DNA of 64,000 nucleotides from Gammaproteobacteria bacterium (lineage in GTDB: Bacteria > Pseudomonadota > Gammaproteobacteria > UBA6429 > Thiohalophilaceae): NCBI GenBank assembly GCA_016125505.1, contig WGLP01000002.1:868001-932000 (forward strand), written 5' to 3'. The stretch's first letter is position 1. Every line of letters begins with the position of its first letter. Of this stretch, positions 16,280 through 24,971 are shown in pieces. The position numbers were made by a program, and so were the translations under genes. Below the pieces are notes generated by a model. That model was not told the DNA's origin. It saw only the letters and a program-made list of their open reading frames with translations, and made no database searches.

Positions 16280-17782
16280 TCAGAAACGCTCCAGCTCGGG
16301 ATGCGCCAGCTTGCCGTGGTGCACATGCATGGCGCCGAACTCCGCGCAGCGGTGGAGCGTGGGCACGGCCTTGCCCGGATTGAGCAGGCCTTCCGGATCG
16401 AACGCGGCCTTGACGCGGTGAAACTGTTCCAGTTCCAGACTTTGAAACTGTACGCACATCTGGTTGATCTTTTCGATGCCGACGCCGTGTTCGCCGGTGA
16501 TGGTGCCGCCGACCTCGACGCACAATTCCAGAATCCTGCCGCCGAATTCCTCGGTGCGTTGGAGTTCGCCGGGCTTGTTGGCATCGTACAGAATTAAGGG
16601 ATGCAGATTGCCGTCACCGGCGTGGAAGACGTTTGCCACGGCGAGGCCATAGTCTTGCGACATTTCACTGATGCGTTTGAGCACGAACGGCAGCTGCTTG
16701 CGCGGGATGGTGCCGTCCATGCAATAGTAGTCCGGTGACAGGCGACCGACGGCGGGGAAGGCGGATTTGCGTCCTTTCCATAATTGCAGTCGCTCGTCTT
16801 CGCTATTGGCGGTATGCACATGCGTCGCGCCGCAATCGAGTAATATCTGCCGTACCTTCATGACGTCCAGCGAGACTTCCTCATTGCTGCCATCCATTTC
16901 ACACAGCAGGATGGCGGCGGCGTCGGTAGGATAACCGACGCGTACGAAATCTTCGGCCGCGCGGATCGCCAGGTTGTCCATCATCTCGAGACCGGCGGGA
17001 ATGATCCCGGCGGAGATGATGGCACCAACGGCCTCGCCGGCCTTACCGGTATCGTCAAACGCCGCGAGCAAGACCTGGGCGCGCTGCGGGATCGGCAACA
17101 GCTTGACGGTAATTTCAGTGATGATGCCGAGCAAACCTTCCGAGCCGGTGAGCAAGGCCAGCAGGTCATAACCGGGACTGTCCAGTCCGCTGCCGCCAAG
17201 CGTGATCAGCTCGCCGTCCATGCAGACCAACTGCAACTGCTGAATGTTGTGCACGGTCAAACCGTATTTCAGACAATGCACGCCACCGGAATTTTCCGCG
17301 ACATTGCCGCCGATGGTGCAGGCGATTTGCGAAGACGGATCCGGCGCATAGTAAAGACCGTGTTGTTTTACCGCTTCACTGATGGCGAGGTTGCGCACGC
17401 CCGGCTGTACGCGCGCCGTGCGATTGAGCGGATCGATATCGAGAATGCGATTGAACTTGGCCAGACTCAGCACCAGGCAGTTATCCCGCGGCAAGGCGCC
17501 GCCGGAGAGTCCCGTACCCGCGCCGCGTGCGATCACCGGGATGCGATTTTCATGACAATAACGCAGGATCTCCTGTACCTCATGTACCGTCTGCGGCAAG
17601 GCGACCACCCAGGGCGTTTGTCGGTACGCCGACAGGCCATCGCATTCGTAGGGCCGTGTGTCTTCAGCGTTGTATAACACGGCATCGTCAGGCAACAGGC
17701 TAAGCAGGGCCTTGACGACAGCTTCGCGCGGAATGGTCGGCTTCTTGAGGGTGTCGATGTACATCGCCATGCATGTGATCAT
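16280..17782 (-). CDS. glcD: Glycolate oxidase subunit GlcD
   Basis: A 500-residue FAD-linked oxidase. It has YECDGLSAYRQTPWVVALP and VIARGAGTGLSGGAL (FAD pyrophosphate binding), IGGNVAENSGGVHCLKYG, and the C-terminal GEHGVGIEKINQM with the conserved GEHG of GlcD/lactate dehydrogenases. It converts glycolate, or D-lactate in relatives, passing electrons to GlcF and quinone. Three in-frame ATGs (17782, 17770, 17764) could start it, and none has a clear Shine-Dalgarno. It is upstream of glcE in one operon. The C-terminal tail after GKAVPTLHRCAEFG is normal for GlcD. Confidence 0.92.
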   Translation of the reverse strand: MITCMAMYIDTLKKPTIPREAVVKALLSLLPDDAVLYNAEDTRPYECDGLSAYRQTPWVVALPQTVHEVQEILRYCHENRIPVIARGAGTGLSGGALPRDNCLVLSLAKFNRILDIDPLNRTARVQPGVRNLAISEAVKQHGLYYAPDPSSQIACTIGGNVAENSGGVHCLKYGLTVHNIQQLQLVCMDGELITLGGSGLDSPGYDLLALLTGSEGLLGIITEITVKLLPIPQRAQVLLAAFDDTGKAGEAVGAIISAGIIPAGLEMMDNLAIRAAEDFVRVGYPTDAAAILLCEMDGSNEEVSLDVMKVRQILLDCGATHVHTANSEDERLQLWKGRKSAFPAVGRLSPDYYCMDGTIPRKQLPFVLKRISEMSQDYGLAVANVFHAGDGNLHPLILYDANKPGELQRTEEFGGRILELCVEVGGTITGEHGVGIEKINQMCVQFQSLELEQFHRVKAAFDPEGLLNPGKAVPTLHRCAEFGAMHVHHGKLAHPELERF

Positions 17783-17880
17783 ACCGGCCTGCCGTGCCTA
17801 ACACCACTGACGCGAAGACAATAGGCATAGGGTTCGTATGTACTTGATGTTAAGATGGCGGCGCGGGAGGAAAAGGCGAC

Positions 17881-18261
17881 ATGGTCTATCTGGTTACGAT
17901 TGCGCTGGCCACCATCACTTGTCTGATCGGTTACTTTTTGCCGAGATTCATGGCGCAGGACTTTTACGGGATTCTGCTGGCAATGATCGCCGGGGTCTAT
18001 ATCGGTTTTGCCGTACACGACGGTCGCCGTCGTCATCTCATTCTTGAAGCAAGTGTCGCGCTGGGTTTTTGCCTGCTGGTCTTACTGGGCATGTGGCGAT
18101 GGCCGCTCCTGATTGCCCTCGGCTATTTTTTGCATGCCGGCTGGGACCTGTTGCATCACCCGTTCAAGCTGGGTGCCCGGGTCAGAACCTGGTATCCGCC
18201 GGCCTGCGTGGTCTACGATGTGCTCGTGGGCGCGTTTATTTATCTGCACCTGTTTCGCTGA
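17881..18261 (+). CDS. conserved membrane protein (possibly DUF6010)
   Basis: A 126-residue protein with about four membrane segments and short loops. A notable motif is LGYFLHAGWDLLHHPFKLG, with His and Asp at the membrane face, followed by WYPPACVVYDVLVGAFIYLHLF. The pattern resembles the DUF6010 family, which has no known function; I hold that assignment loosely. GGGAGGAAAA precedes the ATG. It is 5 bases upstream of hslR and so is probably co-transcribed with the heat-shock/Nudix genes. Confidence 0.65.
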   Translation: MVYLVTIALATITCLIGYFLPRFMAQDFYGILLAMIAGVYIGFAVHDGRRRHLILEASVALGFCLLVLLGMWRWPLLIALGYFLHAGWDLLHHPFKLGARVRTWYPPACVVYDVLVGAFIYLHLFR

Positions 18262-18266
18262 ACACC

Positions 18267-18662
18267 ATGCCAACCGAAACGCCCGAACGTATTCGTATCG
18301 ACAAATGGTTGTGGGCGGCCCGGTTTTTCAAGACGCGGCAGCTGGCCGCGGAGGCAGTGAGCGGCGGTCACGTCCATGTCAACGGCGAGCGCAGCAAGCC
18401 CTCGCACGGCGTTAAAGTGGGCGATGAATTGAAAATCACCCGCTCCGGCACCACATATCAAATCAGGGTAAGTGCACTGGCGAGCCAGCGTGGTTCTGCG
18501 ACGGCTGCGCAGTCTCTCTATGTGGAAGACGTGGAGAGCGTGGCGAGGCGCGAACAGCAACGCCTGATGTACAAACTCAATGCCATGGCGAGTCCGCGGC
18601 CGCAGAAACGGCCGGACAAACGGGATCGCCGCAGGCTCCGGGCCTTTCGGGAGCAGCAATGA
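18267..18662 (+). CDS. hslR: Heat shock protein 15 (ribosome-associated S4 protein)
   Basis: A 131-residue protein with an N-terminal S4 RNA-binding domain: IRIDKWLWAARFFKTRQLAAEAVSGGHVHVNGE, then SHGVKVGDELKI. The basic C-terminal tail (KRPDKRDRRRLRAF) is typical of Hsp15, which binds free 50S subunits still carrying a nascent chain and helps recycle them after heat stress. The ATG at 18267 is used since homologues begin a few residues before RIDKWLW. The stop overlaps the Nudix gene by ATGA. Confidence 0.9.
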   Translation: MPTETPERIRIDKWLWAARFFKTRQLAAEAVSGGHVHVNGERSKPSHGVKVGDELKITRSGTTYQIRVSALASQRGSATAAQSLYVEDVESVARREQQRLMYKLNAMASPRPQKRPDKRDRRRLRAFREQQ

Positions 18663-19099
18663 CGAAGCCGATTACGCCCTTACTGGCGGCCGATGCCCTG
18701 ATTGAGCTGGTGGATGTGCCGGGACGACCGATCGTCCTGATTGAACGCAAGAATCCGCCCTATGGCTGGGCCATTCCGGGCGGGTTTGTCGATATTGGCG
18801 AGACGGTGGAGACCACGGCGGTGCGCGAGGCATTTGAAGAAGTGTCCCTGCATGTACATCTGCGCGGCCTGTTGGGAATTTATTCGAGTCCGCAGCGCGA
18901 CCCGCGCGGACACACGGTGACGGCGATCTACATTGCCGAGGCCAGCGGGCGGCCGGTGGCGGCGGACGATGCGAAAAACGTGGGTGTTTTCACCCTGGAT
19001 CAATTACCCTCGCCCCTGGCGTTCGATCACGCCATGGTGCTGGAGGATTACCGGCGTTATCGGGAGACCGGTGCAGTAGCGCCACTTCGTTTTACATGA
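18659..19099 (+). CDS. Nudix hydrolase
   Basis: A 146-residue Nudix protein. The Nudix box spans GGFVDIGETVETTAV and REAFEEVSL; it fits GX5EX7REUXEEXGU except that the last glycine is serine. The upstream loop NPPYGWAIPGG and the AIYIAEASG strand suggest an ADP-ribose or sugar-nucleotide pyrophosphatase. Substrate unknown. It overlaps hslR by 4 bases and precedes a thioredoxin gene by 18 bases, making a small stress-related operon. Confidence 0.85.
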   Translation: MTKPITPLLAADALIELVDVPGRPIVLIERKNPPYGWAIPGGFVDIGETVETTAVREAFEEVSLHVHLRGLLGIYSSPQRDPRGHTVTAIYIAEASGRPVAADDAKNVGVFTLDQLPSPLAFDHAMVLEDYRRYRETGAVAPLRFT

Positions 19100-19117
19100 G
19101 CAGACAGAAGGTGATGA

Positions 19118-19486
19118 ATGGCTACAGTTGAATTGAATGCACAGAATTTCAGTGACACGATTAACAACAACGATTTCGTGATCGTGGATTTTTGGGCGCC
19201 GTGGTGCGGACCGTGTCGTTCGTTTGCCCCGGTATACGAAGAATTATCCGAACAACATCCGGATATCGTGTTTGCCAAGGTCAACACGGAAGATCAACAG
19301 GAACTGGCAGGCCATTTCCAGATTCGTTCGATTCCGACCTTGATGCTGTTCCGTGAGCAGGTGATTTTGTATTCCGAAGCCGGGGCCTTGCCCAAGCAGG
19401 CGATGCAGCAGTTGATCACGGAAGCCAAGGCGGTGGATATGCAGGAAGTGCATAAATCCCTGAACGAACAAAACTCGCAGGCCTGA
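19118..19486 (+). CDS. Thioredoxin family protein
   Basis: A 122-residue thioredoxin with the active site WAPWCGPCRSF, the cis-proline loop RSIPTLMLF, and no signal peptide, so it is cytoplasmic. The C-terminus extends about 15 residues past the usual fold (AVDMQEVHKSLNEQNSQA). AGAAGG before the ATG is a fair Shine-Dalgarno. It reduces protein disulphides; its specific client is unknown. A long hairpin follows at 19499-19530. Confidence 0.88.
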   Translation: MATVELNAQNFSDTINNNDFVIVDFWAPWCGPCRSFAPVYEELSEQHPDIVFAKVNTEDQQELAGHFQIRSIPTLMLFREQVILYSEAGALPKQAMQQLITEAKAVDMQEVHKSLNEQNSQA

Positions 19487-19498
19487 TGCTGCTCAACG

Positions 19499-19530
19499 CA
19501 GGCACGCGGCAGTTCGCTTGCCCGTGCCTG
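19499..19530. terminator. hairpin between convergent thioredoxin and moeA genes
   Basis: A perfect 8-bp stem (CAGGCACG / CGTGCCTG) encloses a 16-base loop and is followed on the plus strand by GATTT. It sits in the 47-base gap between two convergent stops and may stop transcription from either side. The T-run is weak. Confidence 0.45.
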
Positions 19531-19533
19531 GAT

Positions 19534-20799
19534 TTATCCAATCAAGCCGTGGAAGGGTAGGACGGTAACTGCTTCCCCGGCAGCGACGTTGCCGGTCTCC
19601 AGCGGTAACTCGATAAAACAATTCGCCCGACTCATTCCGCTCAGGATATGCGATGCCTGCATGCCGGCGGCATCGACCACGGGTTTGCCGTTTTCGATAC
19701 TGAGTACGCCGCGTTGAAACTCCATGCGCCCGGGGCGTTTTTTCAAGGTGGTTTTGCAGGAAGCGGTGATGCGCAACGGTGGTATGACGGTTTGCCCCAT
19801 CATCTTGCGTAAGGCCGGTTGCACAAACAGATAGAAGGTGGCCATCACCGAGACGGGGTTACCGGGCAGTCCGAAAAACATGGCCCGCTGCACCTTCCCG
19901 ATGGCCAGCGGCTTGCCTGGCTTCATGGCAATCCGCCAGAAATCGACCTTGCCTAATTTATCCAGGATGCCTTTGACAAAGTCCGCTTCACCTACGGAGA
20001 CACCGCCGGAGGTAATGATGGCATCGGCCTGTTGCGCAGCATCGCGAAAGGCGGTTTCAATGGCTGCCGGTTCATCGCGTATCACGCCCAGGTCAATGAT
20101 GTCGACGCCCAGTTGCGACAACATCCCGTGCAGGGTGTAACGATTGCTGTCGTAGATCTGGCCTTCCTTCAATACGCTGCCGACCGGCTGCAATTCATCG
20201 CCAGTGGAAAAGAATGCCACGCGCAAACGGCGTTTGACCTTGACGTGCGGAATGCCTAGCGAGGCCAGCAGGCCCAGCTCCGCCGATCCAATCCATTGTC
20301 CCGCAGGCAATACCGTACTGCCTTCGGCAATGTCTTCGCCGGGATGGCGCACATTCTGACCGGCACTGTGTCCGCTGCCGATGGTAATCACATCATCGTT
20401 ACGCTGGACGTGTTCCTGCATGATGACGGTGTCGGTACCCGCAGGGATATTGGCGCCGGTCATGATGCGCACGCACTCGCCGCCATGGGCGGTACTGTTG
20501 AAGGGTCTGCCGGCCCAGGACGTGCCAATGACTTTCAGCGTGGCTTCGCCGCTATCCGGCAGATCGGTCGCGCTGACCGCATAACCATCCATCGCGGAGT
20601 TGGCATGGGGCGGAACATTCAAAGGCGAAATGGAATCCGCGGCGAGGACACGATTCAGCGCATCATGCAGACCGAGACTCTCGGTCTCCTGTACCGGTGC
20701 CGCCAATTCCATAATACGCGCCTGTGCCTGTTCGACTGTCAGCAATGAGGAATCATATTCATCGCTACTGGCGGGTTGTGTGGGCGTCTTCTCGGTCAT
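19534..20799 (-). CDS. moeA: Molybdopterin molybdenumtransferase MoeA
   Basis: A 421-residue MoeA, which inserts molybdate into adenylyl-molybdopterin. Landmarks are PPHANSAMDGYAV, RIMTGANIPAGTDTVIMQEH, the FFSTGDEL and IYDSNRYTL segments, and TSGGVSVGEADFVK with GLPGNPVSV. Start at 20799 (MTEKTPTQ) is preferred, leaving 31 bases after mobB; the frame is open 29 codons further upstream but that would overlap mobB. It is the last gene of a mobA-mobB-moeA operon on the minus strand. Confidence 0.95.
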   Translation of the reverse strand: MTEKTPTQPASSDEYDSSLLTVEQAQARIMELAAPVQETESLGLHDALNRVLAADSISPLNVPPHANSAMDGYAVSATDLPDSGEATLKVIGTSWAGRPFNSTAHGGECVRIMTGANIPAGTDTVIMQEHVQRNDDVITIGSGHSAGQNVRHPGEDIAEGSTVLPAGQWIGSAELGLLASLGIPHVKVKRRLRVAFFSTGDELQPVGSVLKEGQIYDSNRYTLHGMLSQLGVDIIDLGVIRDEPAAIETAFRDAAQQADAIITSGGVSVGEADFVKGILDKLGKVDFWRIAMKPGKPLAIGKVQRAMFFGLPGNPVSVMATFYLFVQPALRKMMGQTVIPPLRITASCKTTLKKRPGRMEFQRGVLSIENGKPVVDAAGMQASHILSGMSRANCFIELPLETGNVAAGEAVTVLPFHGLIG

Positions 20800-20830
20800 G
20801 GCGGTCACAGAGGTAAGGTGTGAACGGGCA

Positions 20831-21364
20831 TTATGCCGAAGGTGTCTGCGTGCGATCCAGTATTTCACTCTGGATAAATGCCGCAATCGTTGTCGGATTA
20901 TTCAGGTCGAGGACGGGAATAGGTAACGGCACGTGCAACTCCGCATCCGTTGCCACTGCAATGATGTGTTTGTCCTGCATGCACAGCAGAGGATGTTGCA
21001 GACGCGGGCGATGCAATTCGATCTTGGCGAAGGCCTCGTGGCGAAAGCCTTCCACCAGGATCAGATCGAGCCGTTCGTTGTCCAGGCGCGCAATCAGGTC
21101 GGATAGATTGGCTTCGGGTTGCGCCGGTGTTTCGGTCATGAGGGCCCAGCGCCGCGAGGACGCGATCAATACCCGTTCCGCACCCGCCTTGCGCAATTCA
21201 TAACTGTCCTTGCCCGGCGTGTCGATATCGAAATCATGATGCGCGTGTTTGATCAGACCGATGCGAAGACCTTGTTCACGCAACAGGGGAATGAGTTGTG
21301 TGAGCAGGGTGGTTTTACCCACGCCGCTGTAGGCGGCAAACCCGAGGATTGGCGGTGTCGTCAT
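20831..21364 (-). CDS. mobB: Molybdopterin-guanine dinucleotide biosynthesis adaptor MobB
   Basis: A 177-residue P-loop protein. The Walker A motif is FAAYSGVGKTTLLTQLIP, followed by GLIKHAHHDFDIDTPGKDSYELRKAGA, the hallmark of MobB. LILVEGFRHEAFAKIELHRP is the Walker B region. MobB binds GTP and assists MobA in adding GMP to the molybdenum cofactor. In P-loops of this family the residue between the glycines varies, so SGVGKTT is normal. It sits between mobA and moeA. Confidence 0.93.
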   Translation of the reverse strand: MTTPPILGFAAYSGVGKTTLLTQLIPLLREQGLRIGLIKHAHHDFDIDTPGKDSYELRKAGAERVLIASSRRWALMTETPAQPEANLSDLIARLDNERLDLILVEGFRHEAFAKIELHRPRLQHPLLCMQDKHIIAVATDAELHVPLPIPVLDLNNPTTIAAFIQSEILDRTQTPSA

Positions 21365-21425
21365 AAATTGTGTCCAACATCATTTACATGCGTGATTATT
21401 CGCGTGCATCTGGCGCGCAGATTTA

Positions 21426-22004
21426 TCACCGCGATGCGAGCGCTGCAAGGGCATCCGGTGTATTGATATTCGTGAATGCATTCGCCTTGTCGGCAAATTG
21501 CACCTGTTGCGCCGGTAGCGCCGACAGGAAACGATATACGGCGAATTGCCCTGTTGCCAGCGATGCCGCCAGTTGCGGCAGAATGCTGCGATGTAACAGA
21601 CAAAAACCTGTCTGCAGGCGTTGATCGTCACGGGCGACATAAGCGCGGTGGTCGTTTATGGCGGCGCACATGCGTTCTACATAATCCAGCGGCAAATACG
21701 GTGTATCGCAGGGGGCGGTGATTAACCATTCGCTGTGCACGGCATGCAGGGCCGAATACATCCCGCCCAGAGGGCCCGGGTAACCGGGAATTTCATCGGC
21801 TATGACCGGCAGGCCGAATCCGCGATAGGCGTCAAGGTCGTCATTGGCACTGATGACGATACGCGATAGCTGGCCGGTGAGCCTGGCAATGACGTGTGCA
21901 ATCAACGGCTGTTTCGCCAGTGGCAGTAAGCCCTTGTTGCGCATGCCCATGCGCTGCCCGCGCCCGCCCGCGAGCACGACCGCTGTGATGTCGATATCCT
22001 GCAT
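21426..22004 (-). CDS. mobA: Molybdenum cofactor guanylyltransferase MobA
   Basis: A 192-residue nucleotidyltransferase. The nucleotide-binding motif VVLAGGRGQRMGMRNKGLLPLAKQPL, then the IPGYPGPLGGMYSALHAVHSEWLITAPCDTPYLP segment holding the metal-binding aspartate, identify MobA. It joins GMP to Mo-molybdopterin to give the bis-MGD cofactor of DMSO-reductase-type enzymes such as nitrate reductase or formate dehydrogenase. None of those enzymes is in this window. First gene of the minus-strand operon, 61 bases upstream of mobB. Confidence 0.93.
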   Translation of the reverse strand: MQDIDITAVVLAGGRGQRMGMRNKGLLPLAKQPLIAHVIARLTGQLSRIVISANDDLDAYRGFGLPVIADEIPGYPGPLGGMYSALHAVHSEWLITAPCDTPYLPLDYVERMCAAINDHRAYVARDDQRLQTGFCLLHRSILPQLAASLATGQFAVYRFLSALPAQQVQFADKANAFTNINTPDALAALASR

Positions 22005-22097
22005 GGATTTTTTTAAATGCCTCGGCTAAATGTTTCGGGGATCGCGCCGCTATGTCTAGCAGGCAAGATATACCACATTACACGACAGGGGTGTGCC

Positions 22098-22295
22098 ATG
22101 ACAGTAACACCGGGCGCCAGTCTGGATTCCGCCATCGCCGGTATCAACCGCGGTCTTGATAATGCACGCAAGGTGGCAACGGAAATCAACAAGGATGCCA
22201 GCAACAGCGCGGCGCAGACCAGCACAACCGCGTCAAATACAACGACCAATAGCGGCAGCAGCCGCATTGGCGGAGCCATCGACGTCAAAGCCTGA
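22098..22295 (+). CDS. small hypothetical protein (65 aa), Ser/Thr/Asn-rich tail
   Basis: A short protein with an N-terminal helix (ASLDSAIAGINRGLDNARKVATEI) and a low-complexity tail rich in Ser, Thr, Asn and Ala. The helix loosely resembles the N-terminal SGLxAxxxGLxxxxxNIAN region of flagellar rod and hook proteins, but this is a weak likeness. CAGGGG lies before the ATG. It faces queG, with 5 bases between stops. Coding is plausible, not proven. Confidence 0.45.
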   Translation: MTVTPGASLDSAIAGINRGLDNARKVATEINKDASNSAAQTSTTASNTTTNSGSSRIGGAIDVKA

Positions 22296-22300
22296 TTGAT

Positions 22301-23365
22301 TCAGGGCGTGCGGCTATGCTGCGCCAGCGCCCACGCCACGTGTTCGCGCACCAGGGCGGACGGGTGATCGCGTTTCTTCTCCAGTGCGGCAATGACCGCG
22401 GGCTGTGTTTCAGCATTCCCCAGCGCCACCGCGATATTTCGTAACCAACACTCATATCCGATCCGCCGGATCGGTGAACCGGCAAGGCGATCCAGAAAGG
22501 TTTGTTCCTCCCAGTCAAACAGCTCGAGCAGGCTTGCCTGATCGAGTCCGTGGCGTGGCGAGAAATCCGCTTCCGCCGTGGGCTGGGCAAAGCGGTTCCA
22601 GGGGCAAAACAGCTGGCAGTCGTCGCAGCCGTAAATGCGATTGCCAATGAGCGGGCGCAAGGTCTCGGGGATACTCTCGCGCAGTTCGATGGTGAGGTAG
22701 GAGATGCACAGGCGTGCATCCAACTGATACGGTGCAATGATGGCCCCCGTGGGACAGACATCGATGCAGGTATGGCAAGTGCCGCAATGATCGGGGCTGG
22801 TATCCTGATCTGCCGTGAGGGGTAAATCGGTGTAGATCTCGCCGAGAAAAAACCAGGAACCGGCATCGCGTGCGATCAGGTTGGTGTGTTTGCCAATCCA
22901 GCCCAGCCCGGCCTTGTGTGCCAGCGGCTTTTCCAGGACCGGCGCACTATCGACGAAGACGCGGTAACCGAAGTCGCCGACCTCGTTCTGGATCCGATCG
23001 GCCAGGTGTTGCAAGCGCTGGCGCAGCAGCTTGTGATAGTCGCGGCCGAGGGCGTAGCGCGAGATATACGCCGTCGACGCTGAGGCCAATACGGTCTCGG
23101 CGTCTTCTGCTGCCGCCGGCCAGTAATCCATGCGCGCGCTGATGACCCGCAGGGTACCTGGTTGCAATTCCGCCGGTCGGCTGCGGCGCACGCCATGTTG
23201 CGCCATCCACGCCATCTCGCCGTGGTAGCCGTGTTCGATCCAGTTAAACAAATGACGTTCGGCTTCCGATAACTCGGTATCGCTTATCCCGATTTGTTGA
23301 AAACCGAGTTGGTTACCCCAGGCCTTGATGAGAGTGCTGAGCTGGGCTGGATCAATTGAGGGCAT
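22301..23365 (-). CDS. queG: Epoxyqueuosine reductase QueG
   Basis: A 354-residue cobalamin-dependent iron-sulphur enzyme that performs the last step of queuosine synthesis in tRNA. Two 4Fe-4S clusters are seen: DHCGTCHTCIDVCPTGAI and GCDDCQLFCPWN. The catalytic aspartate region FVDSAPVLEKPLAHKAGLGWIGKH is intact. The C-terminus has HEAT-like repeats (LRNIAVALGNAE, VREHVAWALAQH). It is divergent from nnr; the two share a 114-base gap with an AT-rich run (TATATATATA) that could hold promoters. Confidence 0.95.
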   Translation of the reverse strand: MPSIDPAQLSTLIKAWGNQLGFQQIGISDTELSEAERHLFNWIEHGYHGEMAWMAQHGVRRSRPAELQPGTLRVISARMDYWPAAAEDAETVLASASTAYISRYALGRDYHKLLRQRLQHLADRIQNEVGDFGYRVFVDSAPVLEKPLAHKAGLGWIGKHTNLIARDAGSWFFLGEIYTDLPLTADQDTSPDHCGTCHTCIDVCPTGAIIAPYQLDARLCISYLTIELRESIPETLRPLIGNRIYGCDDCQLFCPWNRFAQPTAEADFSPRHGLDQASLLELFDWEEQTFLDRLAGSPIRRIGYECWLRNIAVALGNAETQPAVIAALEKKRDHPSALVREHVAWALAQHSRTP

Positions 23366-23479
23366 GCGGATTCACAAGACGTATTGGTTTATATATATAG
23401 TGTACGTTGGTTTCGTATACGATAGGCCGGCTAGAGCATTCCAGCGTCGAACATAAAACACAATAATCACAGTTCACTC

Positions 23480-24961
23480 ATGTCAAATTACCAAAAAAAT
23501 CTGTACCGCGCCGCGCAGGTCCGCGCCATGGATCAGTATGCCATTCAGCAGCTGGGTATCAGTGGGACGGTGTTGATGGAGCGGGCTGGCGCCGCCGCAT
23601 TTGCCCTGGTGCAGCGACGCTGGCCGCAAACCCGCACGCTGACCGTCATTTGTGGCACGGGCAATAATGGCGGGGATGGCTTTGTTGTTGCACGTCTGGC
23701 GGCAGCGGCGGAACTGGATGTGCGGGTCCTGCTCCTGGGCGATCCAAATCACCTGCAGGGCGATGCCCTGGCTGCGTACCAGCGCCTGCAAAGCGTGGAC
23801 ATTGAGCCGGTGCCATTTGATCCGGAAATGTTGTCCCTGTGTGACCTCATCGTCGATGCGATCCTCGGCATCGGTTTGCAGGGACCGGTGGAAGGCGAAC
23901 GCCGCGACGCCATTGCGGCGGTGAATCAGTCGGGTTTGCCGGTGCTGGCACTGGATATCCCGTCCGGTCTGAATGCGGACAGCGGCGAGGTGCACGGTAT
24001 CGCCATCAAGGCGGCGGCGACGATCAGCTTTATTGGGATCAAGCGCGGCATGTATACCGGGGAGGCCGTGGATTATTGCGGGGATATCGTCTTTGATAGT
24101 TTGAGCGTGCCTGAGACTGTGTATGCGCAACAGCCTGTAGAGGTGCAGCGCATCCAGTATGCAGACTTCACCGCCTTGCTGGCGCCGCGCCGGCGTAATT
24201 CACACAAAGGGAATTACGGACATGTCCTGATCATCGGCGGTGAGGCGGGTTTTACCGGCGCCGCGCGGATGGCCGGCGAGGCGGCCGCCCGCATGGGTGC
24301 CGGTCTGGTGAGTCTCGGCACGCGCGCGAGTCACGCTGCCGGATTGAATGCCACGCGTCCGGAGCTCATGGTGCATGGCCTGGAAGAGGAGGCCACCTTC
24401 CATCGTCTGGCCGAGCGCGCCCGTGTCATCGCAATTGGCCCTGGTATGGGCCAGGGCGAGTGGGGGCAGCAAATGCTGCAGCTGGCGCTTGAATCGGGCC
24501 TGCCTTTGGTCGTGGATGCGGATGCCCTGAATATCCTGTCGCAATCACCGCAACAGTATCGCAAGTGGATTCTGACACCGCATTGCGGTGAGGCCGCGCG
24601 CATGCTGGGGCAGTCGACCCAGGAGATCCAGCGGGACCGCTTTGCCATTGTCCGGGACTTGCAGCAAACCTATGGCGGTATCGCCATCCTCAAGGGCGCC
24701 GGTACCTTGATCGCCGGGCCTGAAGGCCCCATCGCTCTCTGCAGTGACGGCAATCCCGGCATGGCCAGCGGTGGCATGGGCGATGTCCTGACCGGTATCA
24801 TCGCGGGCTTGGTGGCCCAGGGTGTCTCACTGCGGGAGGCGGCCAGCCTGGGGGTGTGTTTACATGCCGCCGCCGGTGACGCAGCAGCCAAGGCCGCCGG
24901 CGAACGCGGCCTCCTGGCGACGGACCTCATGAGCTGGGTACGACGCCTGGCGAATCCATAG
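23480..24961 (+). CDS. nnr: Bifunctional NAD(P)H-hydrate epimerase / ADP-dependent NAD(P)H-hydrate dehydratase
   Basis: A 493-residue fusion that repairs damaged NADH and NADPH hydrates. Residues 1-220 form the YjeF N-terminal epimerase (ICGTGNNGGDGFVVARL; LALDIPSGLNADSG). Residues 235-493 form the ribokinase-like dehydratase (GHVLIIGGEAGFTGAARMAGEAAARMGAGLVS; VVDADALN; ILTPHCGEAARMLG; GNPGMASGGMGDVLTG). All active-site motifs are present. It is followed 10 bases later by tsaE, the usual gammaproteobacterial order. Confidence 0.95.
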   Translation: MSNYQKNLYRAAQVRAMDQYAIQQLGISGTVLMERAGAAAFALVQRRWPQTRTLTVICGTGNNGGDGFVVARLAAAAELDVRVLLLGDPNHLQGDALAAYQRLQSVDIEPVPFDPEMLSLCDLIVDAILGIGLQGPVEGERRDAIAAVNQSGLPVLALDIPSGLNADSGEVHGIAIKAAATISFIGIKRGMYTGEAVDYCGDIVFDSLSVPETVYAQQPVEVQRIQYADFTALLAPRRRNSHKGNYGHVLIIGGEAGFTGAARMAGEAAARMGAGLVSLGTRASHAAGLNATRPELMVHGLEEEATFHRLAERARVIAIGPGMGQGEWGQQMLQLALESGLPLVVDADALNILSQSPQQYRKWILTPHCGEAARMLGQSTQEIQRDRFAIVRDLQQTYGGIAILKGAGTLIAGPEGPIALCSDGNPGMASGGMGDVLTGIIAGLVAQGVSLREAASLGVCLHAAAGDAAAKAAGERGLLATDLMSWVRRLANP

Positions 24962-24971
24962 TCTTAATCCG

